The notes beneath the pieces were generated by a model, which saw only the letters and a list, made by a program, of their open reading frames with translations, was not told where the DNA came from and searched no databases. This document shows positions 17,315-25,152 of a stretch of 64,000 nt of DNA, piece by piece; within the stretch, counting starts at the first letter, position 1; every line of letters starts with the position of its first letter. Source of the stretch: an uncultured Pseudomonadota bacterium (GTDB lineage: Bacteria > Pseudomonadota > Gammaproteobacteria > Steroidobacterales > Steroidobacteraceae); contig CADEFQ010000006.1 in NCBI GenBank assembly GCA_902826635.1, forward strand, positions 16,532 through 80,531, in the 5' to 3' direction. The translations under genes were made by a program, and so were the position numbers.

Positions 17315-18001
17315 CTAGCCGAGATAGTCGACGTGCTTCTCGACGTGTTCGGCGAGGCCGAATGAGTGGTCGCGGACGAGCTGTTCAGCGAGCGGCGCGT
17401 CGCGCGCTTCGAGCGCCTCGATGATGTGCATGTGATCCACGATGGAGCGGCTGGCGCGGTCGTTCTCGCTGATGGTTTTCGCGCGTATGCCGCGCATGTG
17501 CAGGAAGGGCACATCGGCGAGCCGTTGCAGCAGTTCGTTGCCGCTGAGCGCGATGATGGCCTGGTGAAAGCGGATGTTGGTCTCGGAGTACTCGTCGATG
17601 CGCGCCTGCGGTTCGTCGGGATTCTGGAAGGTCACGAAGAGCTTGCGCAGTTCGCCGATTTCCTCATCGCTCGCGACCCGGGTCGCGAGCCGCGCCGCCA
17701 TGCTCTCGAGCGCGGCCCAGACCTGGATCACTTCGAGGATCTCCTGCTTGGTCTTGCGAACGACGAACGCGCCGCGCCGCGGAATCGATCTGACGAGTCC
17801 TTCCTGCTCGAGTCGCGACAGGGCCTCGCGCACGGGTGTGCGGCTGACGCCCAGGCTCTCGGCGAGGTAACGCTCGTCGAGCTTGGGCGGCTCGTCGCCG
17901 CGATAGATATCCATGTGCGAAATCGCGTCCCGTAGCGCGGCGTAGACTTTGTCCGTCAGGCCTGGGTTCGATTTGACGGGGCGGAGCTGGATCGACTGCA
18001 T
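17315..18001 (-). CDS. GntR-family transcriptional regulator, FCD type (first)
   Basis: Winged-helix regulator with an FCD ligand domain. The DNA-binding domain contains DEPPKLDERYLAESLGVSRTPVREALSRLEQEGLV and ends in the wing RRGAFVV. The C-terminal helical domain has metal/ligand-binding His residues (FHQAII; VDHMHIIEAL, Asp-x-x-x-His style). The start is uncertain: 18001 gives a normal-length leader, while ATGs at 18049 and 18079 in the same frame would add 16-26 residues. It is divergent from the HDO operon, with a perfect 10-bp palindrome GGTGTACACC just upstream of 18001. Likely a local repressor of the catabolic operon, relieved by an acidic pathway intermediate. Confidence 0.88.
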   Translation of the reverse strand: MQSIQLRPVKSNPGLTDKVYAALRDAISHMDIYRGDEPPKLDERYLAESLGVSRTPVREALSRLEQEGLVRSIPRRGAFVVRKTKQEILEVIQVWAALESMAARLATRVASDEEIGELRKLFVTFQNPDEPQARIDEYSETNIRFHQAIIALSGNELLQRLADVPFLHMRGIRAKTISENDRASRSIVDHMHIIEALEARDAPLAEQLVRDHSFGLAEHVEKHVDYLG

Positions 18002-18093
18002 GGTGTACACCGTAGGGGCTCGAATCGAGGTTGGCAACGTTGACGGCATTTTGTCCGCAGTATACCCTTTGGTCGACATCGGGAGGATGCGTC
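18002..18093 (+). promoter_or_regulatory. Divergent control region of GntR and HDO operon
   Basis: Contains the palindrome GGTGTACACC (18002-18011) and a GTATAC half-site at 18060-18065. For the plus strand, TTGACG (18040-18045) and TATACC (18061-18066) are spaced 15 bp and could be a promoter whose minus-10 coincides with the half-site. GGGAGG lies 8 nt before the HDO start. The matches are weaker than at 16521, 24318 and 25153. Confidence 0.45.
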
Positions 18094-18834
18094 ATGGCCA
18101 AACTGCTTGATAAGAGTCAATTTCGTGCCGCCATCAAGGATGCGATGCAGGGTCGGGAGGCCAAGGATGCGTCCTTCAGCGTCGCGTGGTCGAACGGCAG
18201 CCTGAAGCGCGAACACTTCGCGCGCTGGGCGGAGAACCACTATCACTACGTGGGTCCGTTTGCGGACTACCTCGCGCACATCTATGCGAACGCGCCGGAT
18301 CACGCGACCGAGGCGAAAGATTTCCTGCTGCAGAACATGTACGAGGAGGAACTGGCGGACATCCGGCATACGGACCTGCTGATCCGCTTCGCCGAAGCCT
18401 GTGGCACGACGCGCGCGCGTGTGCAGGACCCGCACAACATGAATCCGGTGACGAGAGGCCTGCAGGGCTGGTGCTACTCGACCGCAATGCGCTCGAACTG
18501 GATCGCGGCCACTGCCGCACTGGTCGTCGGGCTCGAATCGCAGGTGCCCGACATCTATCGCCGCCAGTATCCGCCGCTCCTCGAAAAGTACGGTTTCACC
18601 GAGGACGAGGCGGAGTTCTTCGAACTGCACATCACCTCCGACGAAGTGCACGGCGAGCGTGGCTACGAAATCGTGCTGCGCCACGCCGATACACCCGAGT
18701 TGCAGGAGCTGTGCCTCGAAGCGGTGCGCGACGCCGCGGACATGCGCTTCTCGTACACGAAGGCCCTGTACGACTACTACGTCAAGGACTTCAAGCACGC
18801 GGATTCCGAACTCGCCGCAGTCGGCTCCGTCTAG
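18094..18834 (+). CDS. Heme-oxygenase-like diiron oxidase (HDO) candidate, TenA/PqqC superfamily
   Basis: 246-residue all-helical protein of the TenA/PqqC/heme-oxygenase-like superfamily. The six ligands that define diiron members such as CADD, UndA and SznF can be placed: Glu85 and His92 (EELADIRH, spacing 7), Glu148 (VVGLESQVP), then His179, Asp183 and His186 (HITSDEVH, spacings 4 and 3). PqqC itself lacks the first of these histidines, so a pyrroloquinoline-quinone role is unlikely, and no other pqq genes are nearby. It heads an operon with a Rieske ferredoxin (7 bp gap), a ferredoxin reductase and an SDR, which would supply electrons for O2 activation. HDOs perform oxidative C-C or C-N cleavage, desaturation or N-oxygenation; the substrate here is unknown. 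The ligand pattern is seen; the activity is inferred. Confidence 0.85.
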   Translation: MAKLLDKSQFRAAIKDAMQGREAKDASFSVAWSNGSLKREHFARWAENHYHYVGPFADYLAHIYANAPDHATEAKDFLLQNMYEEELADIRHTDLLIRFAEACGTTRARVQDPHNMNPVTRGLQGWCYSTAMRSNWIAATAALVVGLESQVPDIYRRQYPPLLEKYGFTEDEAEFFELHITSDEVHGERGYEIVLRHADTPELQELCLEAVRDAADMRFSYTKALYDYYVKDFKHADSELAAVGSV

Positions 18835-18841
18835 CCGCGCC

Positions 18842-19201
18842 ATGACAGACTGGGTCAAGGCCGCAGAGCTCGGCCCGCTGCGGGAGCGCAAGAAGCTCAA
18901 GGTCACCGTTGCCGGTGAGGACATTGCGCTCTTCTTCGTGGAAGGCTCGGTCTACGCGCTGCGCGACATCTGCATCCACAAGCAGAGCCGCCTGTCCCGC
19001 GGGCTCGTGTTCAAGGGCAAGGTCGTGTGCCCGGGTCATCAGTGGGCCTTCGACCTGAAGACCGGCTGGGTCGACCAGTGGGCGAAGTGTCAGCCCGTCT
19101 ATCCCGTCAAGGTCGAGGAAGACGTGGTCTATGTGCTGATGCAGCCGCAAGTGCGCGACGTCGAGCCTGCGCCGCACGAACGCTTCTGCGAGGCGGGTTG
19201 A
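18842..19201 (+). CDS. Rieske-type [2Fe-2S] ferredoxin
   Basis: 119-residue soluble Rieske ferredoxin. The cluster motif CxH-x16-CxxH is complete: Cys44 and His46 in CIHKQSRLSRG, Cys63 and His66 in CPGHQWAFD. It has no membrane anchor or signal peptide and is the size of ferredoxins that feed aromatic-ring dioxygenases (BphF/NdoA type). No dioxygenase alpha subunit is encoded in the window, so the HDO 7 bp upstream is the likely electron acceptor. The reductase starts 2 bp downstream. Confidence 0.93.
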   Translation: MTDWVKAAELGPLRERKKLKVTVAGEDIALFFVEGSVYALRDICIHKQSRLSRGLVFKGKVVCPGHQWAFDLKTGWVDQWAKCQPVYPVKVEEDVVYVLMQPQVRDVEPAPHERFCEAG

Positions 19202-19203
19202 GC

Positions 19204-20775
19204 ATGCACGGCCAGATGGTGCTGATCGGCGCGGGACAGACCTCCGCATCCGCGGCGCGGGCGCTGCGGCGGCAGGGTTATGACGGGCGCATCGTGATCG
19301 TGGGCGACGAGTCGCACGCGCCTTACCAGCGCCCTCCGCTGTCGAAGGAATTCCTGCAGGGCAAGGCGAACCCGCAGGACCTGTGGTCGGTGGCGCCCGA
19401 GTGGTACGCCGGGCACGACGTTACGCTCGAACTCGGTGCGCGCGTCGAGCGCGTCGACCGGGCGACGCTCGATGTCGTGCTCGCAGATGGTCGCAAGCTG
19501 GGCGCGAACGCAGTCCTCATTGCGACGGGCGGCTCGGCGCGGCGCTTCGCGGGCGCGCAGGGCGATTCGATTCACTACCTGCGCACACTGGCTGACGCGG
19601 AACGGCTGCGCGCGCAACTGCGCCCGGGCCGGCATCTCATCATTGTGGGCGGCGGACTCATCGGCTCCGAGATCGCGGCCTCGGCGCGCGCGATGGGCGC
19701 TGCGGTCACGATGCTCGAAGCGATGCAGGCGCCGCTCGAACGCGTGCTTGGCGCGCGGATCGGCGCGGTGTGCGGCGCGATCCATGCCGAGAACGGCGTG
19801 ACGCTTCGTTGTGGTGTCGCCGTCGAATCAATCGCGGAGACCTCGGCCGGTGTCGTCGTGCGCACCGGCACGGGCGAAAGCATCACGGGCGACCTCGTCG
19901 TCGTCGGCATCGGGATCGTACCGAACGTGGACGTGGCGAAGGCCACGGAAATCACGGTCGGCAACGGCATTCGCGTCGACGAATTCTGCCGCACGACGGC
20001 GCCCGGCATCTTCGCCGCCGGCGATGTCGCGAATCACTACCACCCACTGTTCGATCGGCGCATGCGCGTCGAACACTTCGACCACGCAACCCGCCATGGG
20101 GCGGCGGCGGCGACGAACATGATGGGCGGGCGCGTCAAATACGAAGACCCGCACTGGTTCTGGTCGGACCAGTACCAACACAGCCTGCAATACGCGGGGC
20201 ACGCGGAGAGCTGGGACGAAATCGTCGTGCGCGGCTCGGTCGAAGCACGGGATTTCGTCGCGTTCTACCTGCAGGGCGGCCGGATTGCCGGCGCGTTCGG
20301 CGTCAATCGCGGTGGCGACATCATGGTCGTCAAGTCGCTGCTCTCGGGCCGGGTGGCCGTGGACGCGCGCGTGCTGCAGGACGAAGACGTCGACCTCGGA
20401 ACGCTGATCACCGAAGCGAGCGCTGGGGAGGAGGAGGGCGTCGCCGAAACCGCGGCGGAGCGCGAAGGGAATTACACCCGCGCGGCCCGCAGCGGACAGG
20501 TGCAGGAGGGCTCCGTGCGGCGTTTCGTCGTGCAAGGCACCGAAGTCGCGATCGCGCGCCTCAACGGCCGGGCGTATGCGCTGCATAACCTGTGTACCCA
20601 CCTCGCTTGCCATCTCTCGTCCGGCAAGGTCGAACACAGCGGGCTCACCTGCCTCTGTCACGGGTCCATCTTCGATCTCGCGAGTGGCGAGCCGATCAAT
20701 CCACCGGCGACCCGTGCGGTCAGAACCTATCCCGTGCGCGAAATCGACGGGCACATCTACGTCGCGGTCGACTGA
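19204..20775 (+). CDS. FAD-dependent ferredoxin reductase with C-terminal Rieske domain
   Basis: 523-residue fusion. Residues 1 to about 400 are a BphA4/AIF-type NAD(P)H:ferredoxin oxidoreductase, with FAD loop GAGQTSAS, YQRPPLSKEFL, NAD loop GGGLIGSE and the late FAD motif FAAGDVAN. A linker rich in Glu/Ala (about 405-430) leads to a Rieske domain with CxH-x16-CxxH (Cys464, His466, Cys483, His486). Well-known AIF-like fusions carry the Rieske domain at the N-terminus; here it is at the C-terminus. ATG 19204 lies 2 bp after the ferredoxin stop. It should pass electrons from NAD(P)H to its own cluster and/or the separate ferredoxin, and on to the HDO. Confidence 0.93.
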   Translation: MHGQMVLIGAGQTSASAARALRRQGYDGRIVIVGDESHAPYQRPPLSKEFLQGKANPQDLWSVAPEWYAGHDVTLELGARVERVDRATLDVVLADGRKLGANAVLIATGGSARRFAGAQGDSIHYLRTLADAERLRAQLRPGRHLIIVGGGLIGSEIAASARAMGAAVTMLEAMQAPLERVLGARIGAVCGAIHAENGVTLRCGVAVESIAETSAGVVVRTGTGESITGDLVVVGIGIVPNVDVAKATEITVGNGIRVDEFCRTTAPGIFAAGDVANHYHPLFDRRMRVEHFDHATRHGAAAATNMMGGRVKYEDPHWFWSDQYQHSLQYAGHAESWDEIVVRGSVEARDFVAFYLQGGRIAGAFGVNRGGDIMVVKSLLSGRVAVDARVLQDEDVDLGTLITEASAGEEEGVAETAAEREGNYTRAARSGQVQEGSVRRFVVQGTEVAIARLNGRAYALHNLCTHLACHLSSGKVEHSGLTCLCHGSIFDLASGEPINPPATRAVRTYPVREIDGHIYVAVD

Positions 20776-20777
20776 CG

Positions 20778-21551
20778 ATGGACCTGCGACTCACCGGCCG
20801 GCGTGCGCTCGTGCTCGGTTCGAGCTCCGGGCTCGGCCGGGCGATCGCGGCGCAGCTCGCGGCCGAGGGCGCTCGCGTCGTGGTCGCAGGTCGTGACGAG
20901 GCGCGCCTGCGCCGCTGCTGCGAGGAGATCGGTGCGTCAGCCTGGGTGTGCGGTGACCTGACCGTTCGCGGCGAAGCCGCGCGGCTCGTCGGGGCAGCCG
21001 CGCGATCCCTCGAGGGGCTCGACATCGTGATCGTGAACACCGGCGGCGGCACGCCGGGTCCGCTCGGCGCGTCGAGCGAGCAGACGCGCGACAAGGCTTG
21101 GGAATCGATGCTGCGCGCCGCGCTCGATGCGGCCGCGGCGGCCGCGCCCTGGTTGCGCGCCTCGGGCGCCGGGCGCCTCCTGTTCATCACCGCACGGTCG
21201 GTCGTGGAAGCGACCACCGAGCTCGCGCTGTCGTCGGTGTTTCGAAGTGGGGTCGCCGCGGCGGCGCGTGCGCTCGCGCTCGAGCTTGCGCCTGGTGTGC
21301 TGGTCAACGTGGTGGTGCCGGGCCAGTTCGACACGCCCGCGTACCACCGCTTTCGGGCCTGGCTTGCGAAGGATCGCGGCGTGGCGGAAGCCACCGTCGC
21401 CGCGACGCATCTCGCCGGGATTCCCGTCGGTCGATTAGGCCGGGCGGAGGAACTGGCGGATGTCGTGGCGTTCCTCGCCAGCCCGCGGGCGAGCTTCGTC
21501 ACCGGATCCGTCGTGCGCGTCGACGGCGGCGCGGTGATCGGCTTTCACTAA
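20778..21551 (+). CDS. Short-chain dehydrogenase/reductase with altered active site
   Basis: 257-residue SDR fold: N-terminal cofactor loop GSSSGLGRA, NTGGGTP in place of NNAG, C-terminal signature FLASPRASFVTGSVVRVDGG. The catalytic YxxxK is missing. The aligned stretch reads LALSSVFRSGVAAAAR (about residues 149-164), a variant found in a subgroup of SDRs that keep Ser/Arg there. The usual proton-relay mechanism is therefore not available as such. Last gene of the HDO operon (2-bp gap) and 4-bp convergent overlap with the second TauE gene. It may act on the HDO product, or be a non-classical reductase. Confidence 0.85.
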   Translation: MDLRLTGRRALVLGSSSGLGRAIAAQLAAEGARVVVAGRDEARLRRCCEEIGASAWVCGDLTVRGEAARLVGAAARSLEGLDIVIVNTGGGTPGPLGASSEQTRDKAWESMLRAALDAAAAAAPWLRASGAGRLLFITARSVVEATTELALSSVFRSGVAAAARALALELAPGVLVNVVVPGQFDTPAYHRFRAWLAKDRGVAEATVAATHLAGIPVGRLGRAEELADVVAFLASPRASFVTGSVVRVDGGAVIGFH

Positions 21552-22342
21552 CGCATCGATTCCCAGAACATCCGCGCCGAGACGATGAACAGGAATCCGC
21601 CGAACACGAAGCTGAGATAGCGCCGCGGCAGCCAATGCGCGAGGCGCGCGCCGAGCGGGGCGGTCAGCACCGTCGCCGGTGCGATCAGCGCGAAACCGAG
21701 CAGGTTCACGAACCCGAGGTTGCCGGCCGGCAGGTCGGCGTTACCCCAACCCGCAATGATGAATCCGATCGTCGCGGGCACGCTGATGATGAAGCCGAAC
21801 ACTGAAGCCGTGCCGACCGCGCGATGGATCGGCTCGTTGAGCAGTGTCATGATCGGCACGCTGAGCGTGCCGCCGCCGATGCCCATCATGCTCGACAATG
21901 TTCCGATCGCGCCCGGCAGGATCGCACCAGGTACGCCGTGCGGCGCTTCCTGGGCGAGCGCGTGGTGGTCGAGGGGCAGCATCATTTTCACGGCGACCAG
22001 CAGCGCGACGACCGCGAACACGATCGACAGCACGCGGCCGTGCACGTGGTCCGCGACGACGACGCCGGCCAGGGCGCCCAGCAGCAGGAACAAGGCCCAG
22101 CGCTTGACGAGCGGCACGTTGACCGAATCGCGCCTGAAATGCGCGCGTGAGGAGGAAATCGACGTGAGGACGATGGTTGCCTGCGAGGTCGCGACCGCCA
22201 CGTGCATGCGGATCGCGGGATCGACCCGCAGCACCGACAGGGTCACGTCGAGCACCGGCACGACGACGATGCCGCCGCCGACTCCGAGCAGCCCCGCGAT
22301 CACGCCACCGGCAAGACCGGTCAGCAGCATGGCGGCGCCCAA
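21548..22342 (-). CDS. TauE/SafE-family membrane exporter (second copy)
   Basis: About 264-residue polytopic TauE/SafE (DUF81) protein with the family's two glycine-rich signatures: GGVIAGLLGVGGGIVVVPVL at the N-terminus and SSMMGIGGGTLSVPIM in the second half. It is only distantly similar to the copy at 16563, so it is not a recent duplicate. The start could be TTG 22342 or ATG 22330; the first helix is complete with either. It lies 32 bp after the aldehyde dehydrogenase on the same strand, so it is probably the third gene of the GlcG/HbpS-ALDH-TauE operon. Likely exports or imports a small organic anion of the pathway. Confidence 0.87.
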   Translation of the reverse strand: MGAAMLLTGLAGGVIAGLLGVGGGIVVVPVLDVTLSVLRVDPAIRMHVAVATSQATIVLTSISSSRAHFRRDSVNVPLVKRWALFLLLGALAGVVVADHVHGRVLSIVFAVVALLVAVKMMLPLDHHALAQEAPHGVPGAILPGAIGTLSSMMGIGGGTLSVPIMTLLNEPIHRAVGTASVFGFIISVPATIGFIIAGWGNADLPAGNLGFVNLLGFALIAPATVLTAPLGARLAHWLPRRYLSFVFGGFLFIVSARMFWESMR

Positions 22343-22374
22343 TACGACGTAGGCTTCGATGACGGCGTGTCCGG

Positions 22375-23823
22375 TCAGGTCGCGAGGTAGACGGTTTTCG
22401 TCCGGGTGTAGAAATCCATCACGCCATGGCCCGCCTGTTCCTTGTTGGTCTGGTTGCTGGAATGCTTGAAGCCGCCGAACGGCGCATTCAACGCAACGCC
22501 ACCCGTGGCGCTGTTGACCTTCACGATGCCGGCGTCGATGTCCGCTGAAAAAGACAATGCGCGGCCCATGTCGCGCGTGACCACCGACGCCGCGAGGCCG
22601 TATTCCACGGCGTTCGCGTGGCGCAGCGCGTCTTCGTAGCTCGCGAGCTTCGAAACACAGACCACCGGGCCGAAGATCTCCTCGCGCGACAGGCGCGACT
22701 CGGGTGGCACGTCGACGAACACGGTCGGCGCGACGTAGTGCCCGGGCGCGGGCAGCGGCATTTCGAGGTCGCCCTCGCCGAAGGCGATGTGCAGGCCTTC
22801 CGCCTTGCCGACGGCGATCATCGCCTCGACCTTCTGCTTCTGGGCCTCGTTCGCGAGCGGGCCCATCGTGACCTGCGGGTCGAGCCCGTTGCCGATCCGG
22901 TACGACTTCGCCTTCGCCACGATCTCGCGCACGACGGCGTCATAGAGGTCGCCGACGACCAGCACGCGGCTGGTCGCCGTGCACGCCTGGCCGGTCAGCG
23001 AGAACGCTCCCTGGGTCGCGATCTGCGCTGCGCGCGCCGGATCGGCATCCGCCAGCACCACGCAGGGATTCTTGCCGCCCATCTCGAGCTGCAGGCGCTT
23101 GTCGGGGCCGGCGGCCTGGTGAATGCGGCAGCCGGTCGCATACGAACCGGTGAAAGTCACCGCGCCGACCGCGCCCGCCTTCACGAGGGTGTCGCCGATG
23201 TCGGCGCCGTAGCCTTGCACAAGCGCGATGACGCCTTCCGGCAGGCCCGCTTCGAGCAGCAATTCCACCATGCGCTGGCCCGCGAGCGGCGTCACTTCCG
23301 AGGGCTTGAAGATCACGCCGTTGCCGGTCGCAAGGGCAGGGCCGATCTTGCGCGACGGAATCGACACCGGGAAATTCCACGGCGTGATGGCGAGCACGAT
23401 GCCGACCGGCTCGCGCACCGAATAGACGAGCCCGTCGCCCGCGGTGCTGAAGGTCTCACCCTGCATGCGCAGCGCTTCACTGGCGTACAAGCGGAAGTTC
23501 GCAGCGGTGCGGCGCCACTCCTGGGTCGCGGAGGCAAGGACCTTGCCTTCTTCGCGCGTCAGTTCGCGCGCCAGCGGGTCGAGCTTCGCGAGTATCAGTT
23601 CCGCCGTGCGCTCGAGGACGCGTTGTCGCTTTTCGGGATCTGCCTTCGCCCAGGCGCGTCGCGCCGATTCGACCGCATCGACGGCTGCGGTGGCATCCGC
23701 CGGCTTCGACGCCGGGAACACCCCGATCAGATCGGCCGGATCGGCCGGATTGCGCCGCTCGAACGTCGCGCCGTCGCGGGCGGGGACCCACTGGCCACCC
23801 ACATAGTTCCGCCCGGGCGTCAT
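22375..23823 (-). CDS. NAD(P)-dependent aldehyde dehydrogenase
   Basis: 482-residue ALDH-superfamily enzyme that oxidises an aldehyde to its acid. Catalytic residues are in place: general base Glu247 in LEMGGKN and nucleophile Cys281 in GQACTATS, 34 residues apart as in the family, with the oxyanion Asn in ITPWNFPVSIP. Overall resemblance is to alpha-ketoglutaric semialdehyde/benzaldehyde-type dehydrogenases (FGGFKHSSNQTNKEQAG near the end), without enough to fix the substrate. Its start overlaps the GlcG/HbpS stop by 4 nt. The GTATAC palindrome upstream of that pair suggests co-induction with the HDO cluster. Confidence 0.93.
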   Translation of the reverse strand: MTPGRNYVGGQWVPARDGATFERRNPADPADLIGVFPASKPADATAAVDAVESARRAWAKADPEKRQRVLERTAELILAKLDPLARELTREEGKVLASATQEWRRTAANFRLYASEALRMQGETFSTAGDGLVYSVREPVGIVLAITPWNFPVSIPSRKIGPALATGNGVIFKPSEVTPLAGQRMVELLLEAGLPEGVIALVQGYGADIGDTLVKAGAVGAVTFTGSYATGCRIHQAAGPDKRLQLEMGGKNPCVVLADADPARAAQIATQGAFSLTGQACTATSRVLVVGDLYDAVVREIVAKAKSYRIGNGLDPQVTMGPLANEAQKQKVEAMIAVGKAEGLHIAFGEGDLEMPLPAPGHYVAPTVFVDVPPESRLSREEIFGPVVCVSKLASYEDALRHANAVEYGLAASVVTRDMGRALSFSADIDAGIVKVNSATGGVALNAPFGGFKHSSNQTNKEQAGHGVMDFYTRTKTVYLAT

Positions 23824-24290
23824 GCCTTTCGGGCCGCGTCGGGGATCGTGACGGTGCCGCCGCCGGTCTTTTTCATGTGTTCGGCAAACACCGCGATCGC
23901 CGCCTCGCAGACTGCGATGTCCTGTTCGCCGTTGCCCCCGGACACGCCGATACCGCCGACGACCTTGCCGTCGACATAGATCGGGTAACCACCGACGAAC
24001 ACGGTGATGCGCCCGCCGTGCTGCGTGAAGATTCCCCACGCTTCCTCGCCGGGGAAGGTGTTCGTGAAAGTGTGCGTGACGCGACGGTGCGCCGCGGCCG
24101 TGAACGCCTTGTTCTCGGCGATCTGCACGCTCGTCACCTTGCCCTTGTCGAGACGGCGCAGGGCGATCGGGTAGCCGGCGTCATCGGCGATGCAGATGAC
24201 ATGCATGCCGCCGAGCTCCTCGGACTTGCGCTGCGCGGCATCGAGCAGCAGTTCGGCGTCGCCCAGGCTCAGCACATTCTTGTTGATCAT
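23820..24290 (-). CDS. GlcG/HbpS-family protein
   Basis: 156-residue protein of the GlcG/HbpS (DUF336) family: long N-terminal helix (LSLGDAELLLDAAQRKSEEL), then the five-strand core with ADDAGYPIALRR, the conserved NKAFTAAAHR segment and the glycine-rich end VVGGIGVSGGNGEQDIAVCEAA. Members include a secreted heme-binding protein in Streptomyces and GlcG of the glycolate operon. No signal peptide is seen, so this one is cytoplasmic. Many members sit in catabolic operons with unknown role. It is the first gene of the operon with ALDH (4-nt overlap) and lies 28 bp downstream of the perfect GTATACTGTATAC operator. Confidence 0.88.
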   Translation of the reverse strand: MINKNVLSLGDAELLLDAAQRKSEELGGMHVICIADDAGYPIALRRLDKGKVTSVQIAENKAFTAAAHRRVTHTFTNTFPGEEAWGIFTQHGGRITVFVGGYPIYVDGKVVGGIGVSGGNGEQDIAVCEAAIAVFAEHMKKTGGGTVTIPDAARKA

Positions 24291-24317
24291 CGGTCGCGGA
24301 CTCCCGCCTCTGGTTGG

Positions 24318-24330
24318 GTATACTGTATAC
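24318..24330. promoter_or_regulatory. GTATACTGTATAC operator upstream of GlcG/HbpS-ALDH
   Basis: Perfect 13-bp palindrome, GTATAC-T-GTATAC, 28 bp from the GlcG/HbpS start. It is the best copy of a motif repeated at 16521-16540 and 25153-25165 with partial copies at 25104 and 18060. The size and symmetry fit an FCD-type GntR dimer site. Confidence 0.75.
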
Positions 24331-24389
24331 ATGCAGCGCCGGACGCGCAAGCGCGCCCGATCAAATCCATCGCCGGTCTGCAGGTTTCG

Positions 24390-25103
24390 TTATTCGTCGT
24401 CGGCAGAAAGGGCGGCCGAACCGAGGCCAGTGCGCACCTGTTCGCCCACCTTGCGGACGTGCCGGGAGGCGAGCAATGCCGCGAGTTCAGCGTCGCCCGT
24501 GACCACCGCCTGAAGGATCGCCGCATGCTCCCGCCAGGACTCGGCGGCCCGACCCACCTGCGCCGACGCGAACAGCCACAAGGTCCGCTCGCGCAGCATC
24601 TTCACGTAGTCGGCGAGGTACCGGTTCTGTCCGGCGTCCGCGAGCAGGGCGTGGAATCGATCGTTGAGCTGCAGCAGGCGCTGCGTGGCGTTCCGGCCCT
24701 CGGCCTCGTTGCCTTCCGACAGCAGTCGCCGCAGCACATCGCGCGTCGCTTCATCGCAGCGTTTCGCGGCATTGCGCGCGTTGATGCCTTCGAGTTCGGC
24801 GCGCAGTTCGATGACTTCCTGCGCTTCGGCATCCGATACGAGGCGCACGCGCGCCCCTTTGCGCGGATTGACCTCGATCAGGCCTTCGACCTGCAACGCG
24901 CGCAAGGCTTCGCGAATGGGATTGCGGGAGACCTTGAAGATTTCCGCGAGATTCACTTCGGTGAGCCGCTCGCCCGGCTGGAACTTGCCCTTGAGGATCG
25001 CTTCGCGCAGTGACTGCGTCACGGCGTGATGCAGGGACTGGTGCGCGGCGCCGATGTTCGACCAGTTTTCCGTCCAGTCGTGCAGTTCCGCTTTCATCGG
25101 CAT
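24390..25103 (-). CDS. GntR-family transcriptional regulator, FCD type (second)
   Basis: 237-residue FCD-type GntR regulator. The winged helix includes GERLTEVNLAEIFKVSRNPIREALRAL and the wing NPRKGARVRLV. The ligand domain has the Asp/His metal-site pattern (LNDRFHALLADAG, then WREHAAILQAVVTGD). It is clearly distinct from the GntR at 17315, so the cluster carries two regulators. Start 25103 has an alternative ATG six nt inside. Its own promoter region holds a partial operator (25104-25116) that abuts the start codon, suggesting autorepression. Divergent from the transporter gene across about 100 bp. Confidence 0.9.
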   Translation of the reverse strand: MPMKAELHDWTENWSNIGAAHQSLHHAVTQSLREAILKGKFQPGERLTEVNLAEIFKVSRNPIREALRALQVEGLIEVNPRKGARVRLVSDAEAQEVIELRAELEGINARNAAKRCDEATRDVLRRLLSEGNEAEGRNATQRLLQLNDRFHALLADAGQNRYLADYVKMLRERTLWLFASAQVGRAAESWREHAAILQAVVTGDAELAALLASRHVRKVGEQVRTGLGSAALSADDE

Positions 25104-25116
25104 CCGTACAGTATAC
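25104..25116. promoter_or_regulatory. Partial GntR-type operator at the start of the second GntR gene
   Basis: CCGTACAGTATAC: the right arm is a perfect GTATAC and the left arm keeps only TAC. It touches the GntR start codon, so binding would block initiation. Weaker than the other copies. Confidence 0.45.
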
Positions 25117-25152
25117 CGGCTCGACGGCTACACTTGATTTCACTTGCATTCG

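Noticed and set aside
18094..18834. PqqC (PQQ synthesis) identity
   Set aside because: No other pqq genes are present, and the full diiron ligand set, including the His that PqqC lacks, is found.
21548..22342. Recent duplication of the TauE gene at 16563
   Set aside because: The two proteins share only family signatures and differ through most of their length.
13856..24290. Heme-uptake island, from TonB receptor, heme-oxygenase fold and HbpS family
   Set aside because: The receptor shows no heme motif, the HbpS-like protein lacks a signal peptide, the HDO ligands fit diiron chemistry, and no Fur box or heme ABC transporter is nearby.
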